Shown piece after piece: positions 25,829-35,030 of a DNA stretch of 55,512 bases. The notes beneath the pieces were generated by a model, which did no database searches, was not told the DNA's origin, and saw only the letters and a list, made by a program, of their open reading frames with translations. The stretch's first letter is position 1; every line of letters begins with the position of its first letter. Made by a program: the position numbers and the translations under genes. The DNA comes from Hyphomicrobium_A sp964622715 (GTDB lineage: Bacteria > Pseudomonadota > Alphaproteobacteria > Rhizobiales > Hyphomicrobiaceae). Location of the stretch: positions 1-55,512 of the forward strand of contig CAZURR010000005.1 of assembly GCA_964622715.1 (NCBI GenBank), written 5' to 3'.

Positions 25829-26095
25829 TCACACGCTGTTATTGCCGTTCGCGATTTGCTCTTCAAGCGCTGCGATGCGCGATTCCAGCCGTTCATTCTC
25901 AGCCCGTGCTTTTTCGGCCATCGCCTTCACCGCTTCGAACTCTTCGCGCTGCACCACATCCATATCGCGAAGAAAGCGCTCACCTTGCGCTTTCATCAGG
26001 GTGTCAACCTCGCGCTTTAAGCCATCGGCCGCGCCGGCAGCGTCGGTCATCAGCTTTGCAATCTCATCGAGAAAACGATTGTTGGTCTGGGTCAT
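25829..26095 (-). CDS. ubiK: UbiK-family accessory factor (coiled coil)
   Basis: This 88 aa protein is almost entirely helical. An amphipathic N-terminus (NRFLDEIAKLMTDAAGAADG) is followed by the segment KREVDTLMKAQGERFLRDMD and a heptad coiled coil (LESRIAALEEQI). This is the pattern of UbiK/YqiC (BMFP family), a membrane-binding trimer that aids ubiquinone synthesis. It is divergent from lgt. About 260 bases with no gene separate it from ybjN downstream. Confidence 0.8.
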   Translation of the reverse strand: MTQTNNRFLDEIAKLMTDAAGAADGLKREVDTLMKAQGERFLRDMDVVQREEFEAVKAMAEKARAENERLESRIAALEEQIANGNNSV

Positions 26096-26314
26096 AGAGC
26101 TGCACTCCGCTTAGCGGCAGGCGACAAGCACTGGGCCCTTTGGGGCGCGCGCAAGCGTCGCGTTGGGGTCTTTTCGCGCAGACTATGCGGGGGGCGATGT
26201 GGCACGCAAGAAGCTTTGCCTGCCCTTGACAGAAGCAAGGCAGTGTCGAAATCGTGCCTCGCCCGATCGCAACCAATTGTTGAGGCCGCTAAAAACCGGC
26301 CAGAAAGCACCGCG

Positions 26315-27169
26315 ATGACACCCCTGACGAGCATTCTGGCGATCCCGTTCCCAGACATCAATCCCGTTGCCTTTCAGATCGGCCCCATCGCGATCAAATG
26401 GTACGGTCTCGCCTATCTCGCAGGCTTGCTGCTGGGCTGGCTCTATATCCGCCGCCTGCTTAGCCAGCCCAAGCTGTGGGCTGAAGATCGCCCACCGTTC
26501 ACGCCGCAAAACGTCGACGACCTCCTAATCTATATCGTTGTGGGCGTTTTGCTCGGGGGCCGGCTGGGCTTCGTGCTGTTTTACGAGCCGTCCTACTATT
26601 TTGAGAATCCCCTCGACATCTTCGCGGTGTGGAAGGGCGGCATGGCGTTCCACGGCGGCTTATTCGGCAGCGGCGTAGCCATATGGATTTTCTCACGCCG
26701 CAACGGCATCAACCCGTGGAGTACCGCCGACCTTTGCACCGCCGCCGTCCCCATCGGGATATTTTTCGGCCGCATCGCCAATTTCATCAACGGCGAGCTT
26801 TTCGGCCGCCCGACCACCGTGCCTTGGGGCATGGTGTTCCCCGAGGCAAAGCTTCACTACGCCGTAGTTGAGCCCACGCCGCGCCATCCAAGCCAGCTAT
26901 ATGAGGCGATGCTGGAGGGCTTCGTGCTGTTCATCGTGCTGCGGCTGCTTACGCACTACTTTGGCGCACTAAAGCGGCCTGGCATCGTCGCAGGCAGCTT
27001 CCTCGTCGGCTATGCGCTGGCGCGTTCAATCGCAGAGCTTTTCCGAGAGCCGCACTATGCCCATTTTTTAAACATTGAACCGCTCACTGTTGGCATCGTT
27101 TATTCTATTCCCATGTTGTTGCTCGGTCTCTTTGTTATCTATTTTGCGCGCACGCAGTCGCTGAAATGA
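26315..27169 (+). CDS. lgt: Prolipoprotein diacylglyceryl transferase
   Basis: Lgt transfers diacylglycerol from phosphatidylglycerol to the lipobox cysteine of prolipoproteins in the inner membrane. The protein is 284 aa from the ATG at 26315 and has about seven membrane helices. The HGGLFGSG segment after MAFHGG and the Lgt signature GRIANFINGELFGRPT are intact. A C-terminal EPHYAHF and YSIPMLLLG helix end the protein. Its stop overlaps the start of midA by 4 bases. Confidence 0.94.
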   Translation: MTPLTSILAIPFPDINPVAFQIGPIAIKWYGLAYLAGLLLGWLYIRRLLSQPKLWAEDRPPFTPQNVDDLLIYIVVGVLLGGRLGFVLFYEPSYYFENPLDIFAVWKGGMAFHGGLFGSGVAIWIFSRRNGINPWSTADLCTAAVPIGIFFGRIANFINGELFGRPTTVPWGMVFPEAKLHYAVVEPTPRHPSQLYEAMLEGFVLFIVLRLLTHYFGALKRPGIVAGSFLVGYALARSIAELFREPHYAHFLNIEPLTVGIVYSIPMLLLGLFVIYFARTQSLK

Positions 27170-28299
27170 AATCGGCGGACACCCAGCGTCGGCCGACGCC
27201 GCTCGCTGCACAAATCGCACAGCGCATCCGCAGCGAGGGCCCCCTGACAGTCGCTGAGTATATGCGTGTATGTCTGCAAGATCCCACGCACGGCTATTAC
27301 CGCACGCAACAAGCGGTTGGCCGCCAGGGCGACTTCATTACGGCGCCTGAAATCAGCCAGGTCTTCGGCGAGCTGGTTGGCTTGTGGTGCGCGGTCGTGT
27401 GGCAGCAGATGGGTGCGCCGTCGAAACTCAATCTCCTCGAGCTCGGCCCCGGTCGCGGCACGCTGATGCACGATGCGCTTCGAGCAGCACGAGCCGTACC
27501 CGGTTTTCGTGATGCGATCTTAGCGCATCTTGTCGAAAGCAACGCGACATTGGTGGAACAACAGCGCGCGACACTCAAAGACGAGACAGTGCCCATTCAC
27601 TGGCACGACGACCTGGAGGCGTGCCGCGACGACGCGCCTGCCATTGTGGTCGCCAACGAGTTCGTCGACACGATCCCGATCGACCAATGGGTCTTTCGCG
27701 GCGAGCATTGGCATAAGCGGTGCGTCGGCCTCGACGGTGCGCAACAGCTCGCGTTCGTCGATGGTGACGCAGAACCTGGATTGCATCTAACCTCCGGACT
27801 GGCTGCGAGGCCGCGCGAAGGAGACATCTTCGAAGCGCGCAGCCCCGCGCTCGCGGCCTTCGCCTCATGCCTTGCAAGCCTCGGCCCACCGTCTGCGGCC
27901 CTGCTCACAGACTACGGACATTCTGCGCCCGGGTTCGGCGATACGCTGCAAGGCGTCCGGGCCCACCGCTACGAAGATCCGCTCTGCTCCCCCGGCAAGG
28001 CCGATCTCACAGCCCAGATCGACTTCACTGCACTCGCTTACGCGATGAGGTCGGGCGACCTCTGCGTCGACGGCCCCGTTAATCAGGCTGAGTTCCTCGG
28101 CTCGCTTGGCATTGCTGAGCGTGCATCGCATCTCATGGGGGCCAATCCGCAACGGGCGGCCTCGATCGAGGGTGCGATTGCGCGCCTCATGGCTCCGAAC
28201 GGTATGGGTACGCGCTTTAAGGCGATTGGGACCCGCAGCCCAGGACTGCCCCCCTTGCCTGGCCTCACGCATGTGGACAACGGCCCGGCACACCCGTAA
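27166..28299 (+). CDS. MidA/NDUFAF7-like SAM-dependent methyltransferase
   Basis: The 377 aa protein belongs to the COG1565 family. Its human relative NDUFAF7 dimethylates an arginine of complex I subunit NDUFS2. The motif GDFITAPEISQVFGEL comes first, then the SAM-binding glycine loop LLELGPGRGTL (residues about 89-99) and IVVANEFVDTIPI. The ATG overlaps the lgt stop, and pgeF follows 11 bases later, forming an lgt-midA-pgeF operon common in alphaproteobacteria. A role in complex I assembly is inferred from the relatives. Confidence 0.88.
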   Translation: MKSADTQRRPTPLAAQIAQRIRSEGPLTVAEYMRVCLQDPTHGYYRTQQAVGRQGDFITAPEISQVFGELVGLWCAVVWQQMGAPSKLNLLELGPGRGTLMHDALRAARAVPGFRDAILAHLVESNATLVEQQRATLKDETVPIHWHDDLEACRDDAPAIVVANEFVDTIPIDQWVFRGEHWHKRCVGLDGAQQLAFVDGDAEPGLHLTSGLAARPREGDIFEARSPALAAFASCLASLGPPSAALLTDYGHSAPGFGDTLQGVRAHRYEDPLCSPGKADLTAQIDFTALAYAMRSGDLCVDGPVNQAEFLGSLGIAERASHLMGANPQRAASIEGAIARLMAPNGMGTRFKAIGTRSPGLPPLPGLTHVDNGPAHP

Positions 28300-28310
28300 G
28301 TGCTGATCGC

Positions 28311-29084
28311 ATGCTGAAGCCCATTCAAGCCCAATGCCTCGCAGACCTGCCGGGTATCCGCCACGGCTTTTTTACGCGCCAAGGTGGTGTCTCAGGCTTG
28401 CTCTATTCGAGCCTGAACTGCGGGCCTGGGTCGTCTGACGAACCAGCCCATATCGGCGAGAACCGGGCGCGGGTGGCAAAGCACTTGGGGGCTGCCGAGC
28501 CCGACGTCGTAACGCTCTATCAAACTCATAGTGCCACCGCGCTCGCGGTAGAGGCGCCTGTCCCTGCCTTGGGCCGGCCCAAGGCCGATGCCGTGGTGAC
28601 CTGCACTCCCGGACTCGCGATCGGAACCCTGACGGCCGACTGCGCTCCCGTGCTTCTGGCGGACGCGGAAGCCCGCGTCGTTGGAGCAGCACATGCGGGC
28701 TGGCGCGGGGCCGTATCGGGAATTCTGGAGGCTGCCATTGCGGAGATGGAACGGCTCGGCGGCCGTCGCGAGCGCATTCTGGCAGCCATCGGCCCCTGCA
28801 TTAACTATACCGCCTACCAAGTTGGACCGGAATTCAAGGCCGCGCTAATTGAGAGCAGCCCAGAGAATGCTCGTTTTTTTCATAATAACGAGCCTAGCGA
28901 ACGCCCCCATTTCGATCTACCCGCCTACGTAGAAGGCCGCCTTGAGGCCGCTGGGCTGGCCCGGATCGAGCGAAATAGCCCGTGCACCTATACAAACGAA
29001 TCACTTTTTTTCAGTTTTAGGCGTTCACAGCACCTCGAAGAGACTGATTATGGCCGTCAAATCTCCGCCATTGTCGTGGCCTAA
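28311..29084 (+). CDS. pgeF: Peptidoglycan editing factor PgeF (YfiH/laccase-domain)
   Basis: This 257 aa protein is of the cyclase/laccase-domain family, shown to remove wrongly incorporated L-Ser from peptidoglycan precursors in E. coli; some relatives act as purine nucleoside phosphorylases. The metal-site residues are visible: His in TLYQTHSATAL, Cys in TADCAPVLL and His in GAAHAGWRG. GPCINYTAYQVGPEF and the late YTNESLFFSFRR also fit. It is the last gene of the lgt operon. Confidence 0.9.
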   Translation: MLKPIQAQCLADLPGIRHGFFTRQGGVSGLLYSSLNCGPGSSDEPAHIGENRARVAKHLGAAEPDVVTLYQTHSATALAVEAPVPALGRPKADAVVTCTPGLAIGTLTADCAPVLLADAEARVVGAAHAGWRGAVSGILEAAIAEMERLGGRRERILAAIGPCINYTAYQVGPEFKAALIESSPENARFFHNNEPSERPHFDLPAYVEGRLEAAGLARIERNSPCTYTNESLFFSFRRSQHLEETDYGRQISAIVVA

Positions 29085-29284
29085 TTGCACAATCCACAAT
29101 CTTATCCTGTTTAAGTTGCGTCAAAAGGCAACCAGCGTCGTAGTCGATCGGATTGGATATAGACGCGGCAGATTTCGCTGGTTAGAGGAATCTAAGGAAG
29201 GTACCGGTAGTTGAGGGATCAAGGCCGCAGGGTAAGTACGCCGGCCGCCGGAAAACAGCGGGAATTCAACGGGGGAACGTCGCC

Positions 29285-30331
29285 GTGACGACCTTTGAAA
29301 CTGCTGCGGCTAGGCGCAAAGGAAAGCCGATCGCGCTCGCTATATGTGCAGGTCTGATTGCTTTCGGTCTCGCCGGCTGCGAAACGGGCGCTTCGCTCTT
29401 TGGCTCATCGAGCGAGACACCAACAGCTGCCGTTGCCAACCCGTCACCGGCAAGCAACCAGCCTGCAAAGATAGCTATTGCGCCGGTGATCGGACCGCCG
29501 CAGAGCGTTTCGGCTGCGCTACAAACGCAGCTCAGCGCTGCGCTTGAGAAGCGCAATATCCGTGTTGCCAAGACTCCGGACAATAAGGCGGAGTACACAC
29601 TTAGAGGCTACGTCGTCTCGGCCAAAGAGAAGAAGGGCGCAAAGACGCGGGTGTCTTACATCTGGGACGTGACAGATTCGACCGGCAAAGGCGTGCATCG
29701 GTTTACCGGCGAGGAAGTCGCAACATCTGGCAAGAGCGCCGATCCTTGGGCCGCCGTGACGCCGAAGGTTTTGGAAATGATAACGACCAAAACAGTCGGT
29801 TCAGTCACCACATGGCTGCCTGCACAATCGGCGGCGCCACTGGTGGCCAGCACTCCTGGCAATGCTCAATTGGTGAAGACTGCCGCCGCAAAGCCCAGCG
29901 CGTCGGCGTCTGCTTCAAAGCCAGCAGCCGGTCCGGTAACCGGCAGCATCGGCCGAACCGGAGCACTCCGTACGGTGGTCCCTAACGTAACTGGAGCGCC
30001 TGGCGATGGCAGCAAGTCATTGAGTTCAGCATTGCAGCGTGAGCTGCAGCGTAGTGGCGTTGAACTCGCCTCGGTGGCCTCCACGGATACCTATACGGTC
30101 CAAGGTCGCGTCAAGCTGGGGCCTGGCAAGAACGGCAAGCAACCCATCACGATCGATTGGGACGTCAAGGATCCAGGGGGCAAGAAACTTGGCACCGTGT
30201 CGCAGAAAAACGACGTGCCGCAAGGCTCGCTCGACGGCGCCTGGGGCAAGACCGCTGATGCTGCTGCAGCAGCTGCTGCTCAAGGCATCTTAAAGCTGTT
30301 GCCCAAGGCCAAGACAGCCAGCGCTAATTGA
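29285..30331 (+). CDS. Lipoprotein with two tandem copies of an unknown domain
   Basis: The 348 aa protein starts with GTG at 29285 behind a GGGGGAA stretch. It has a lipoprotein signal with lipobox LAGC (Cys32). Residues about 60-175 and 220-345 appear to be two copies of one domain: each has a V-x-G-x-P start, a helix with LS(A/S)ALQ-type sequence, YTLRGYVV versus YTVQGRVK, and IWDVTDSTGK versus DWDVKDPGGK. The Ala/Ser/Lys-rich linker between them is low complexity. The function is unknown. It lies between pgeF and prs, with a hairpin downstream. Confidence 0.72.
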   Translation: MTTFETAAARRKGKPIALAICAGLIAFGLAGCETGASLFGSSSETPTAAVANPSPASNQPAKIAIAPVIGPPQSVSAALQTQLSAALEKRNIRVAKTPDNKAEYTLRGYVVSAKEKKGAKTRVSYIWDVTDSTGKGVHRFTGEEVATSGKSADPWAAVTPKVLEMITTKTVGSVTTWLPAQSAAPLVASTPGNAQLVKTAAAKPSASASASKPAAGPVTGSIGRTGALRTVVPNVTGAPGDGSKSLSSALQRELQRSGVELASVASTDTYTVQGRVKLGPGKNGKQPITIDWDVKDPGGKKLGTVSQKNDVPQGSLDGAWGKTADAAAAAAAQGILKLLPKAKTASAN

Positions 30332-30379
30332 GCGTATGCGCCGCTTAAGCATGCATTTTCATCAATCGAAATGAAACAC

Positions 30380-30408
30380 GGGTCCCCGCCGTTTACAGGC
30401 AGGGACCC
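30380..30408. other. GC-rich hairpin between the lipoprotein gene and prs
   Basis: GGGTCCC (30380-30386) pairs with GGGACCC (30402-30408), and GCC/GGC extends the stem inward after one mismatch. No T-run follows on the plus strand; the minus strand has only a T-rich GTGTTTCATTT. It could be a terminator for the lipoprotein gene or a structured leader of prs. Confidence 0.4.
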
Positions 30409-30493
30409 GCTTGCTAGAAGCCCGGTGCGAACCGTCGTGGAGGCGAAAATGCCTTTTGATGCCCGTGACGGTGATGGGAGCGGTCGGCCTGCC

Positions 30494-31426
30494 ATGAAAC
30501 TCGTGGCCGGCAACAGCAACCGCCCCCTAGCCGACGCCATCTGCGCTTACTTACAGCTGCCGCCCACCAAAGGGCAGGTGAAGCGGTTCGCAGACATGGA
30601 GATCTTCGTCGAGATCCAGGAGAACGTCCGCGGCCAGGACGTTTTCGTTCTCCAGTCGACGTCGTTCCCGGCAAACGACAACTTAATGGAGCTGTTGATT
30701 CTGATCGACGCGCTCAAGCGCGCTTCGGCGAGTCGCATCACAGCGGTGATCCCTTACTACGGTTACGCACGTCAGGATCGCAAGCCCGGTCCGCGAACAC
30801 CCATTTCGGCCAAGCTTGTTGCCAACCTGCTTGAACGCGCCGGCGCCGACCGTGTGCTCACGCTCGATCTGCACGCGGGTCAGATTCAGGGCTTCTTCGA
30901 CATTCCGACGGACAACCTGTTCGCAGCACCCGTTATGGTCCGAGACATCCAGGAGCACCACAAAGGCAACAATCTGATGGTGGTTTCGCCGGACGTCGGC
31001 GGCGTGGTGCGCGCACGCGCACTTGCCAAGCGCATAGAAGCCCCGATTGCCATTTGCGACAAGCGGCGCGACCGGCCGGGCGAGTCAGAGGTGATGCACG
31101 TCATTGGTAACGTGAAGGGCAAGCGCTGTATCCTTATCGACGACATCGTCGATTCCGGTGGCACGCTGGTGAACGCGGCCGATGCGCTACTTCAGCACGG
31201 CGCTGTAGAAGTTATGGCCTACATCACCCACGGCGTGCTTTCTGGCGGCGCAGTGAACCGTGTTCAAAACTCGCGGCTAAAGTCACTGGTCATTACCGAC
31301 TCGATCCAGCCCACTGCTGCGATCTTGGCCGCCAAAAATATCCGCGTTCTGTCCATCGCGCCCCTCATCGGCGAAGCCATACTGCGCACAGCCCGCGAGG
31401 AAAGCGTCTCAAGCCTATTCTACTGA
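30494..31426 (+). CDS. prs: Ribose-phosphate pyrophosphokinase (PRPP synthetase)
   Basis: Prs makes PRPP from ribose-5-phosphate and ATP, feeding hisG, apt and nucleotide synthesis. I start it at the ATG at 30494, giving 310 aa, the family's usual size; the longer frame adds a 41-residue unconserved lead. ATP-site sequences FVLQSTSFPANDN and YYGYARQDRK are present, with the PRPP loop LIDDIVDSGGTL and the metal-site LDLHAGQIQGFF. It converges on the zur-like gene. Confidence 0.95.
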   Translation: MKLVAGNSNRPLADAICAYLQLPPTKGQVKRFADMEIFVEIQENVRGQDVFVLQSTSFPANDNLMELLILIDALKRASASRITAVIPYYGYARQDRKPGPRTPISAKLVANLLERAGADRVLTLDLHAGQIQGFFDIPTDNLFAAPVMVRDIQEHHKGNNLMVVSPDVGGVVRARALAKRIEAPIAICDKRRDRPGESEVMHVIGNVKGKRCILIDDIVDSGGTLVNAADALLQHGAVEVMAYITHGVLSGGAVNRVQNSRLKSLVITDSIQPTAAILAAKNIRVLSIAPLIGEAILRTAREESVSSLFY

Positions 31427-31446
31427 GCGCTCGCTACGCGTAGGCC

Positions 31447-31875
31447 TCAGGACGCCTGCGCGCATGCTGCAGATTTCGCGCACGTCTTGCAGCGCCCGCG
31501 CAGCTCCAGGGTCATTTGGCGGACGTCGAACTTGGCCTTCTTCGCCCACGCTGCCAGAGAGTTCACCGCATCCGCTTCGTTGAACTCGGTGACCAAGCGG
31601 CAGTCGTCGCAGATGGCGAAGACGACTGCGCCACGGTGGCTGGGGTGGCAGCAGGCTACGAACGCATTGAGTGACTCTAGCCGATGCGCCTGGCCCTCCG
31701 CGATCAACCGGTCGAGCGAACGGTAGACAGTTTGAGGGGCGAGGGTCGTCTTGTTACGCAGCTGTTCAATCAGCTCGTAGGCACTGGCTGGCTGGCCCAT
31801 TCCGCGCAACGCCTCGATGATCATAGTGTCCTGTTCGTGCGCAGGGCGGCGCTTTCCAGTCTTTTCAGCCATCAT
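31447..31875 (-). CDS. zur: Fur-family regulator, most likely Zur
   Basis: The 142 aa protein (a second ATG lies one codon in) has the Fur winged helix with ASAYELIEQL, LAPQTVYRSLDRLIAEG and HRLESLNAFVACCHP. The structural zinc site is formed by ICDDC and CKTC. The segment LESLNAFVAC resembles the VESTNSYVLC region of Zur more than Fur, hence the zinc reading; this is inference. It is divergent from rplY with about 235 bases between. No zinc transporter is near. Confidence 0.75.
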   Translation of the reverse strand: MMAEKTGKRRPAHEQDTMIIEALRGMGQPASAYELIEQLRNKTTLAPQTVYRSLDRLIAEGQAHRLESLNAFVACCHPSHRGAVVFAICDDCRLVTEFNEADAVNSLAAWAKKAKFDVRQMTLELRGRCKTCAKSAACAQAS

Positions 31876-32111
31876 TAAGCGCTCATCGTCCTATGGGCCT
31901 GATTTGTTAGACTTTCAACCTTACAACAACGCCCCGCAATCAAAGTGTTAAGGACAGACACTTGCTATTTTGGGACCGATTGCCAAGCCCCTAATCCGCC
32001 GCTATAACCCCGCCATCTCAAGCAACAGGCATGAGACGCCGCCCGGCACCCTTGGAGGCCGCGCGGGGATTTGGGGCCGCATCAGCCCATTTTTGCTGGA
32101 GAAATATAGCC

Positions 32112-32822
32112 ATGGCTCAGACGGAGCTCAAAGCCACGGCGCGCCCGCGTGCAGGCAAGGGGGCCGCACGCCAAGCTCGCCGCGAGGGTAAAGTGCCCGC
32201 TGTTATCTACGGCGATAGCCAACCTCCCGAAACAATCGCGCTCGACTACAACGAGCTTTGGAAGCAGGTACTGAAGGGACACTTCACCTCGACGGTGTTC
32301 GAGATCGACGTTGAAGGTAGGAAGAACCGTGTCATTCCGCGGGATCTGCAGGTCGATCCAGTCAAAGACAGACCAATCCACGTCGACTTCCTGCGCATCG
32401 GCGAGCAGGGCCTCATTCGCGTGCACGTACCCGTGCGCTTCGTCAATGAGGGTCAGTCGCCCGGCCTAAAGCGTGGCGGCGTGCTCAACGTCGTGCGGCA
32501 CGACATCGAAGTCACCTGCCCTTACGACAGGATCCCAGCCCACTTCGAGGTTAACCTGGAAGGGCTCGAGATCGGCCGTTCTATCCACATATCAGCTGTA
32601 AATCTGCCGGAAGGCGTGACGCCAACCATCAAGGACCGTGACTTCACGATCGCAACAATCGCTGGCCGACTGAAGCAGGAGGAAGAAGAGGCAGCGGCCG
32701 CAGCACCGGAAGAAGGTGCACCGGTCGCGCTGGTCGGCGACGAAGCTGCCGGAGACGCCAAGGCTGCCGGCGGCGACGCCAAGGCGGCAGATGCAAAGGG
32801 CGGCGACGAGAAGAAGAAGTAA
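32112..32822 (+). CDS. rplY: Ribosomal protein bL25 (Ctc form)
   Basis: This is the long, two-domain form of L25, 236 aa from the ATG at 32112, with GGAG 11 bases upstream. The 5S rRNA-binding domain opens with ELKATARPRAGKGAARQARR and VPAVIYG, and the CTC beta domain follows (INLPEG-like VNLPEGVTPTI). The last 45 residues are a low-complexity tail with repeated GDAKAA units ending GGDEKKK. It starts the rplY-pth-ychF group typical of alphaproteobacteria. Confidence 0.93.
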   Translation: MAQTELKATARPRAGKGAARQARREGKVPAVIYGDSQPPETIALDYNELWKQVLKGHFTSTVFEIDVEGRKNRVIPRDLQVDPVKDRPIHVDFLRIGEQGLIRVHVPVRFVNEGQSPGLKRGGVLNVVRHDIEVTCPYDRIPAHFEVNLEGLEIGRSIHISAVNLPEGVTPTIKDRDFTIATIAGRLKQEEEEAAAAAPEEGAPVALVGDEAAGDAKAAGGDAKAADAKGGDEKKK

Positions 32823-32891
32823 GACGGATCTGGCGTGGCATGGCATTGAGACCGCGCCGCGTCTGGAGTCTTCGTCTTTAGGGTCGCACCC

Positions 32892-33617
32892 ATGAAGCTC
32901 TTCGTCGGACTGGGAAACCCGGGCACCAAGTACGCCCGCCATCGCCATAATGTCGGCTTCATGGCCATTGAGCGCATCGCAAAGCGTCTCGATTTGGGCC
33001 CGTGGCGCCGTCGCTTCCAGGGCCAGGCTACGGAGGGCAACCTCGGCGAGGAGCGCGTTCTGCTCCTCAAGCCTACCACCTACATGAACGATAGCGGGCG
33101 CTCTGTCGGCGAAGCCCGTCGCTTCTTCAAGATCCCCGTCGGTGACGTCTACGTGTTTCACGACGAGATCGACCTGGCACCCGGCAAGCTAAAAGTAAAA
33201 ACCGGCGGCGGCAATGCTGGTCACAACGGCCTGCGGTCCATAACCACCCACATCGGCAACGACTATAAGCGCGTACGCATTGGGGTCGGCCACCCTGGGG
33301 TTAAGGAGGTGGTGCCGCACTACGTGTTGCACGACTTTGCAAAAGTGGAATACGAGTGGCTTGATCCGCTCCTCAACGCCATCGCCGATTCCGCGCACTT
33401 TCTTGCGCACGGCCACAGCGATCGCTTCTTGTCCCATGTAGCGCGCCTCATACGTGAGCAAGAAACGGCGGACGAGAGTGAAGAGGCTTCCACAGGACCA
33501 AGTGCAAATCCCAGCGCGCCAAAGTCTGCGACCAAGCCGCCGCCGCACGAAGACGGCGAGGGCTCGTTTGCCGGTGCCCTAAAGAAGTGGCTCACTGGGC
33601 GGCCCGGCAAAGACTGA
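32892..33617 (+). CDS. pth: Peptidyl-tRNA hydrolase
   Basis: Pth cleaves peptidyl-tRNAs released prematurely from ribosomes. The N-terminus LFVGLGNPGTKYARHRHNVG contains the catalytic His19. KPTTYMNDSG, the HDEIDL motif with the active-site Asp, and GGGNAGHNGLRS are all present. The catalytic domain ends near residue 190. The remaining 50 residues are a Ser/Pro/Ala-rich tail ending in LKKWLTGRPGKD, longer than in E. coli but common in this group. It is co-transcribed with rplY. Confidence 0.94.
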   Translation: MKLFVGLGNPGTKYARHRHNVGFMAIERIAKRLDLGPWRRRFQGQATEGNLGEERVLLLKPTTYMNDSGRSVGEARRFFKIPVGDVYVFHDEIDLAPGKLKVKTGGGNAGHNGLRSITTHIGNDYKRVRIGVGHPGVKEVVPHYVLHDFAKVEYEWLDPLLNAIADSAHFLAHGHSDRFLSHVARLIREQETADESEEASTGPSANPSAPKSATKPPPHEDGEGSFAGALKKWLTGRPGKD

Positions 33618-33726
33618 CGGCGGCGCTATCGGCACCATAGACTTCGCTCAATCCTCCCAGTGTGAGATCGAGAACGCATGGACGCTGAACGCAGCGAGCG
33701 CTACTCTTCCCTCAAGGAGACGAAAC

Positions 33727-34392
33727 ATGTCGGGACAAACGGCTGTCATTGTTGGCGCGACGGGAGCGATCGGTCGCAAGCTTACGCCACTCATTGTCGC
33801 CTCACGGCGCTACGCAAAGCTTATCATCCTGCATCGCCAGCCAACGCAGTTTGCCAACCTCGACAAGGTCAATGAGCGCGTGTTCGACTTCGGCGATCCC
33901 TCTGCGATGCCCGTCGATGAACCCGTCCAGGACGTCTTCTGCTGCGTTGGCACAACGCAAAAAAAAGCTGGTTCTCTTGAGGCCTTTCAGCATGTCGATC
34001 GCGACATCCCCGTAGGCATTGCGAAGTGGGCCGCCGCCCATCAAGCCGAAACATTCGTCACAGTCAGCGCCATTGGAGCAAATGCTAGCTCTCCCAGCCC
34101 CTACATGCGCACCAAGGGCGAAATGGAAGAAGGTGTCGCCAACTCTGGCATGCGCTCAGCCTACATCATGCGGCCGTCGCTTTTGAGGGGCGAGCGCAGC
34201 GAATTTCGTCTTGCAGAGGAAGTGGGCAACGGCGCACTGGCAATTTTAGGCCCCATCATGATCGGCCCATTCAAGAAGTACAGAGCCGTGCGAACAGAGA
34301 CGGTTGCCAAGGCAATGCTGGTATGCGCGCAGACGAGTGAGCCGGGCGTGCATATCATTCAGTCGGACACCATCCAAGACCTTGCAGCCTAG
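33727..34392 (+). CDS. NAD(P)-binding oxidoreductase (HTATIP2/TIP30-like)
   Basis: The 221 aa protein is an atypical short-chain dehydrogenase. The nucleotide-binding loop VGATGAIGRK is at residues 9-18. It is followed by FCCVGTTQKKAGSLEAF, SAIGANASSPSPYMRTKGEM with the active-site Ser, Tyr and Lys, and the segment YIMRPSLLRGER. These are the marks of the TIP30-like family. The substrate is unknown. It has an AAGGAGACGAAAC ribosome site. It lies between pth and the divergent small secreted gene. Confidence 0.82.
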   Translation: MSGQTAVIVGATGAIGRKLTPLIVASRRYAKLIILHRQPTQFANLDKVNERVFDFGDPSAMPVDEPVQDVFCCVGTTQKKAGSLEAFQHVDRDIPVGIAKWAAAHQAETFVTVSAIGANASSPSPYMRTKGEMEEGVANSGMRSAYIMRPSLLRGERSEFRLAEEVGNGALAILGPIMIGPFKKYRAVRTETVAKAMLVCAQTSEPGVHIIQSDTIQDLAA

Positions 34393-34405
34393 CCTCGATC
34401 CGACG

Positions 34406-34807
34406 TCACGGACGCGAGCCAATCAGGCCCGGGTAGCGTATGCCCTCAGGTCCGATTTCTCTCAGTGCCTCATAGCAGCTCGCCAAATGAGTGCGCATGC
34501 ATATGTTGCGACCGTCCTGGCAGTTCGTCGTACTTTTTTGCCAAGCCTGAATAATGCGCGCGGCCGCCTGCTTGAAATTTGCAAGCTCGTCTCCCTTGTA
34601 GGACGCGGCAAGCTCTTCGGCTCCTGGCAGGACCTTGAAGCCCTTGCACAGTCGGCCCGCTCCCATCGCCTGGCCATACCGTGCACCGGCTTCCTCAGGC
34701 GATAACCTATTGCCGCCCGCAAGTGCGCCCTCGCGACCAGCGGTGGCATTGCCAGCCAAAGAAAGGGCTGCGATCAGAGCGCATGTCCACGTCGCAGATC
34801 GCATCAT
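34406..34807 (-). CDS. Secreted hypothetical protein, about 133 aa
   Basis: The start is one of two adjacent ATGs at 34807 and 34804, behind a GGAGG site. A signal peptide (RSATWTCALIAALSLAGNATA) is followed by a 110-residue mature protein. It contains the conserved-looking EEAGARYGQAMGAGRLCKGF and four cysteines (LCKGF, NCQDG, ICMRT, SCYEAL) that may form two disulfides. The fold is predicted helical. I do not recognise the family; similar EF-hand-free secreted helical proteins occur in Rhizobiales. It is divergent from ychF. Confidence 0.7.
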   Translation of the reverse strand: MMRSATWTCALIAALSLAGNATAGREGALAGGNRLSPEEAGARYGQAMGAGRLCKGFKVLPGAEELAASYKGDELANFKQAAARIIQAWQKSTTNCQDGRNICMRTHLASCYEALREIGPEGIRYPGLIGSRP

Positions 34808-35030
34808 CACTTCCTCCAGCGTACACCTCGTTGAGGCGACAAATCGTAGTCGCGAAACAGTCGGGCCAAAATTGGCCATTCGCATGGGGGCAAGCCAGCT
34901 TGGAACGCCGCATTGCGGCAATGATGGGCTTCACAAGAGGGCCCGAACAGCCTAGGCATCTCGCACTCCCTGGCGATTGCGGCACTCACCGCACCTCCCA
35001 CTTCCCCAACCTTCCATCCAGGACGGCAAC

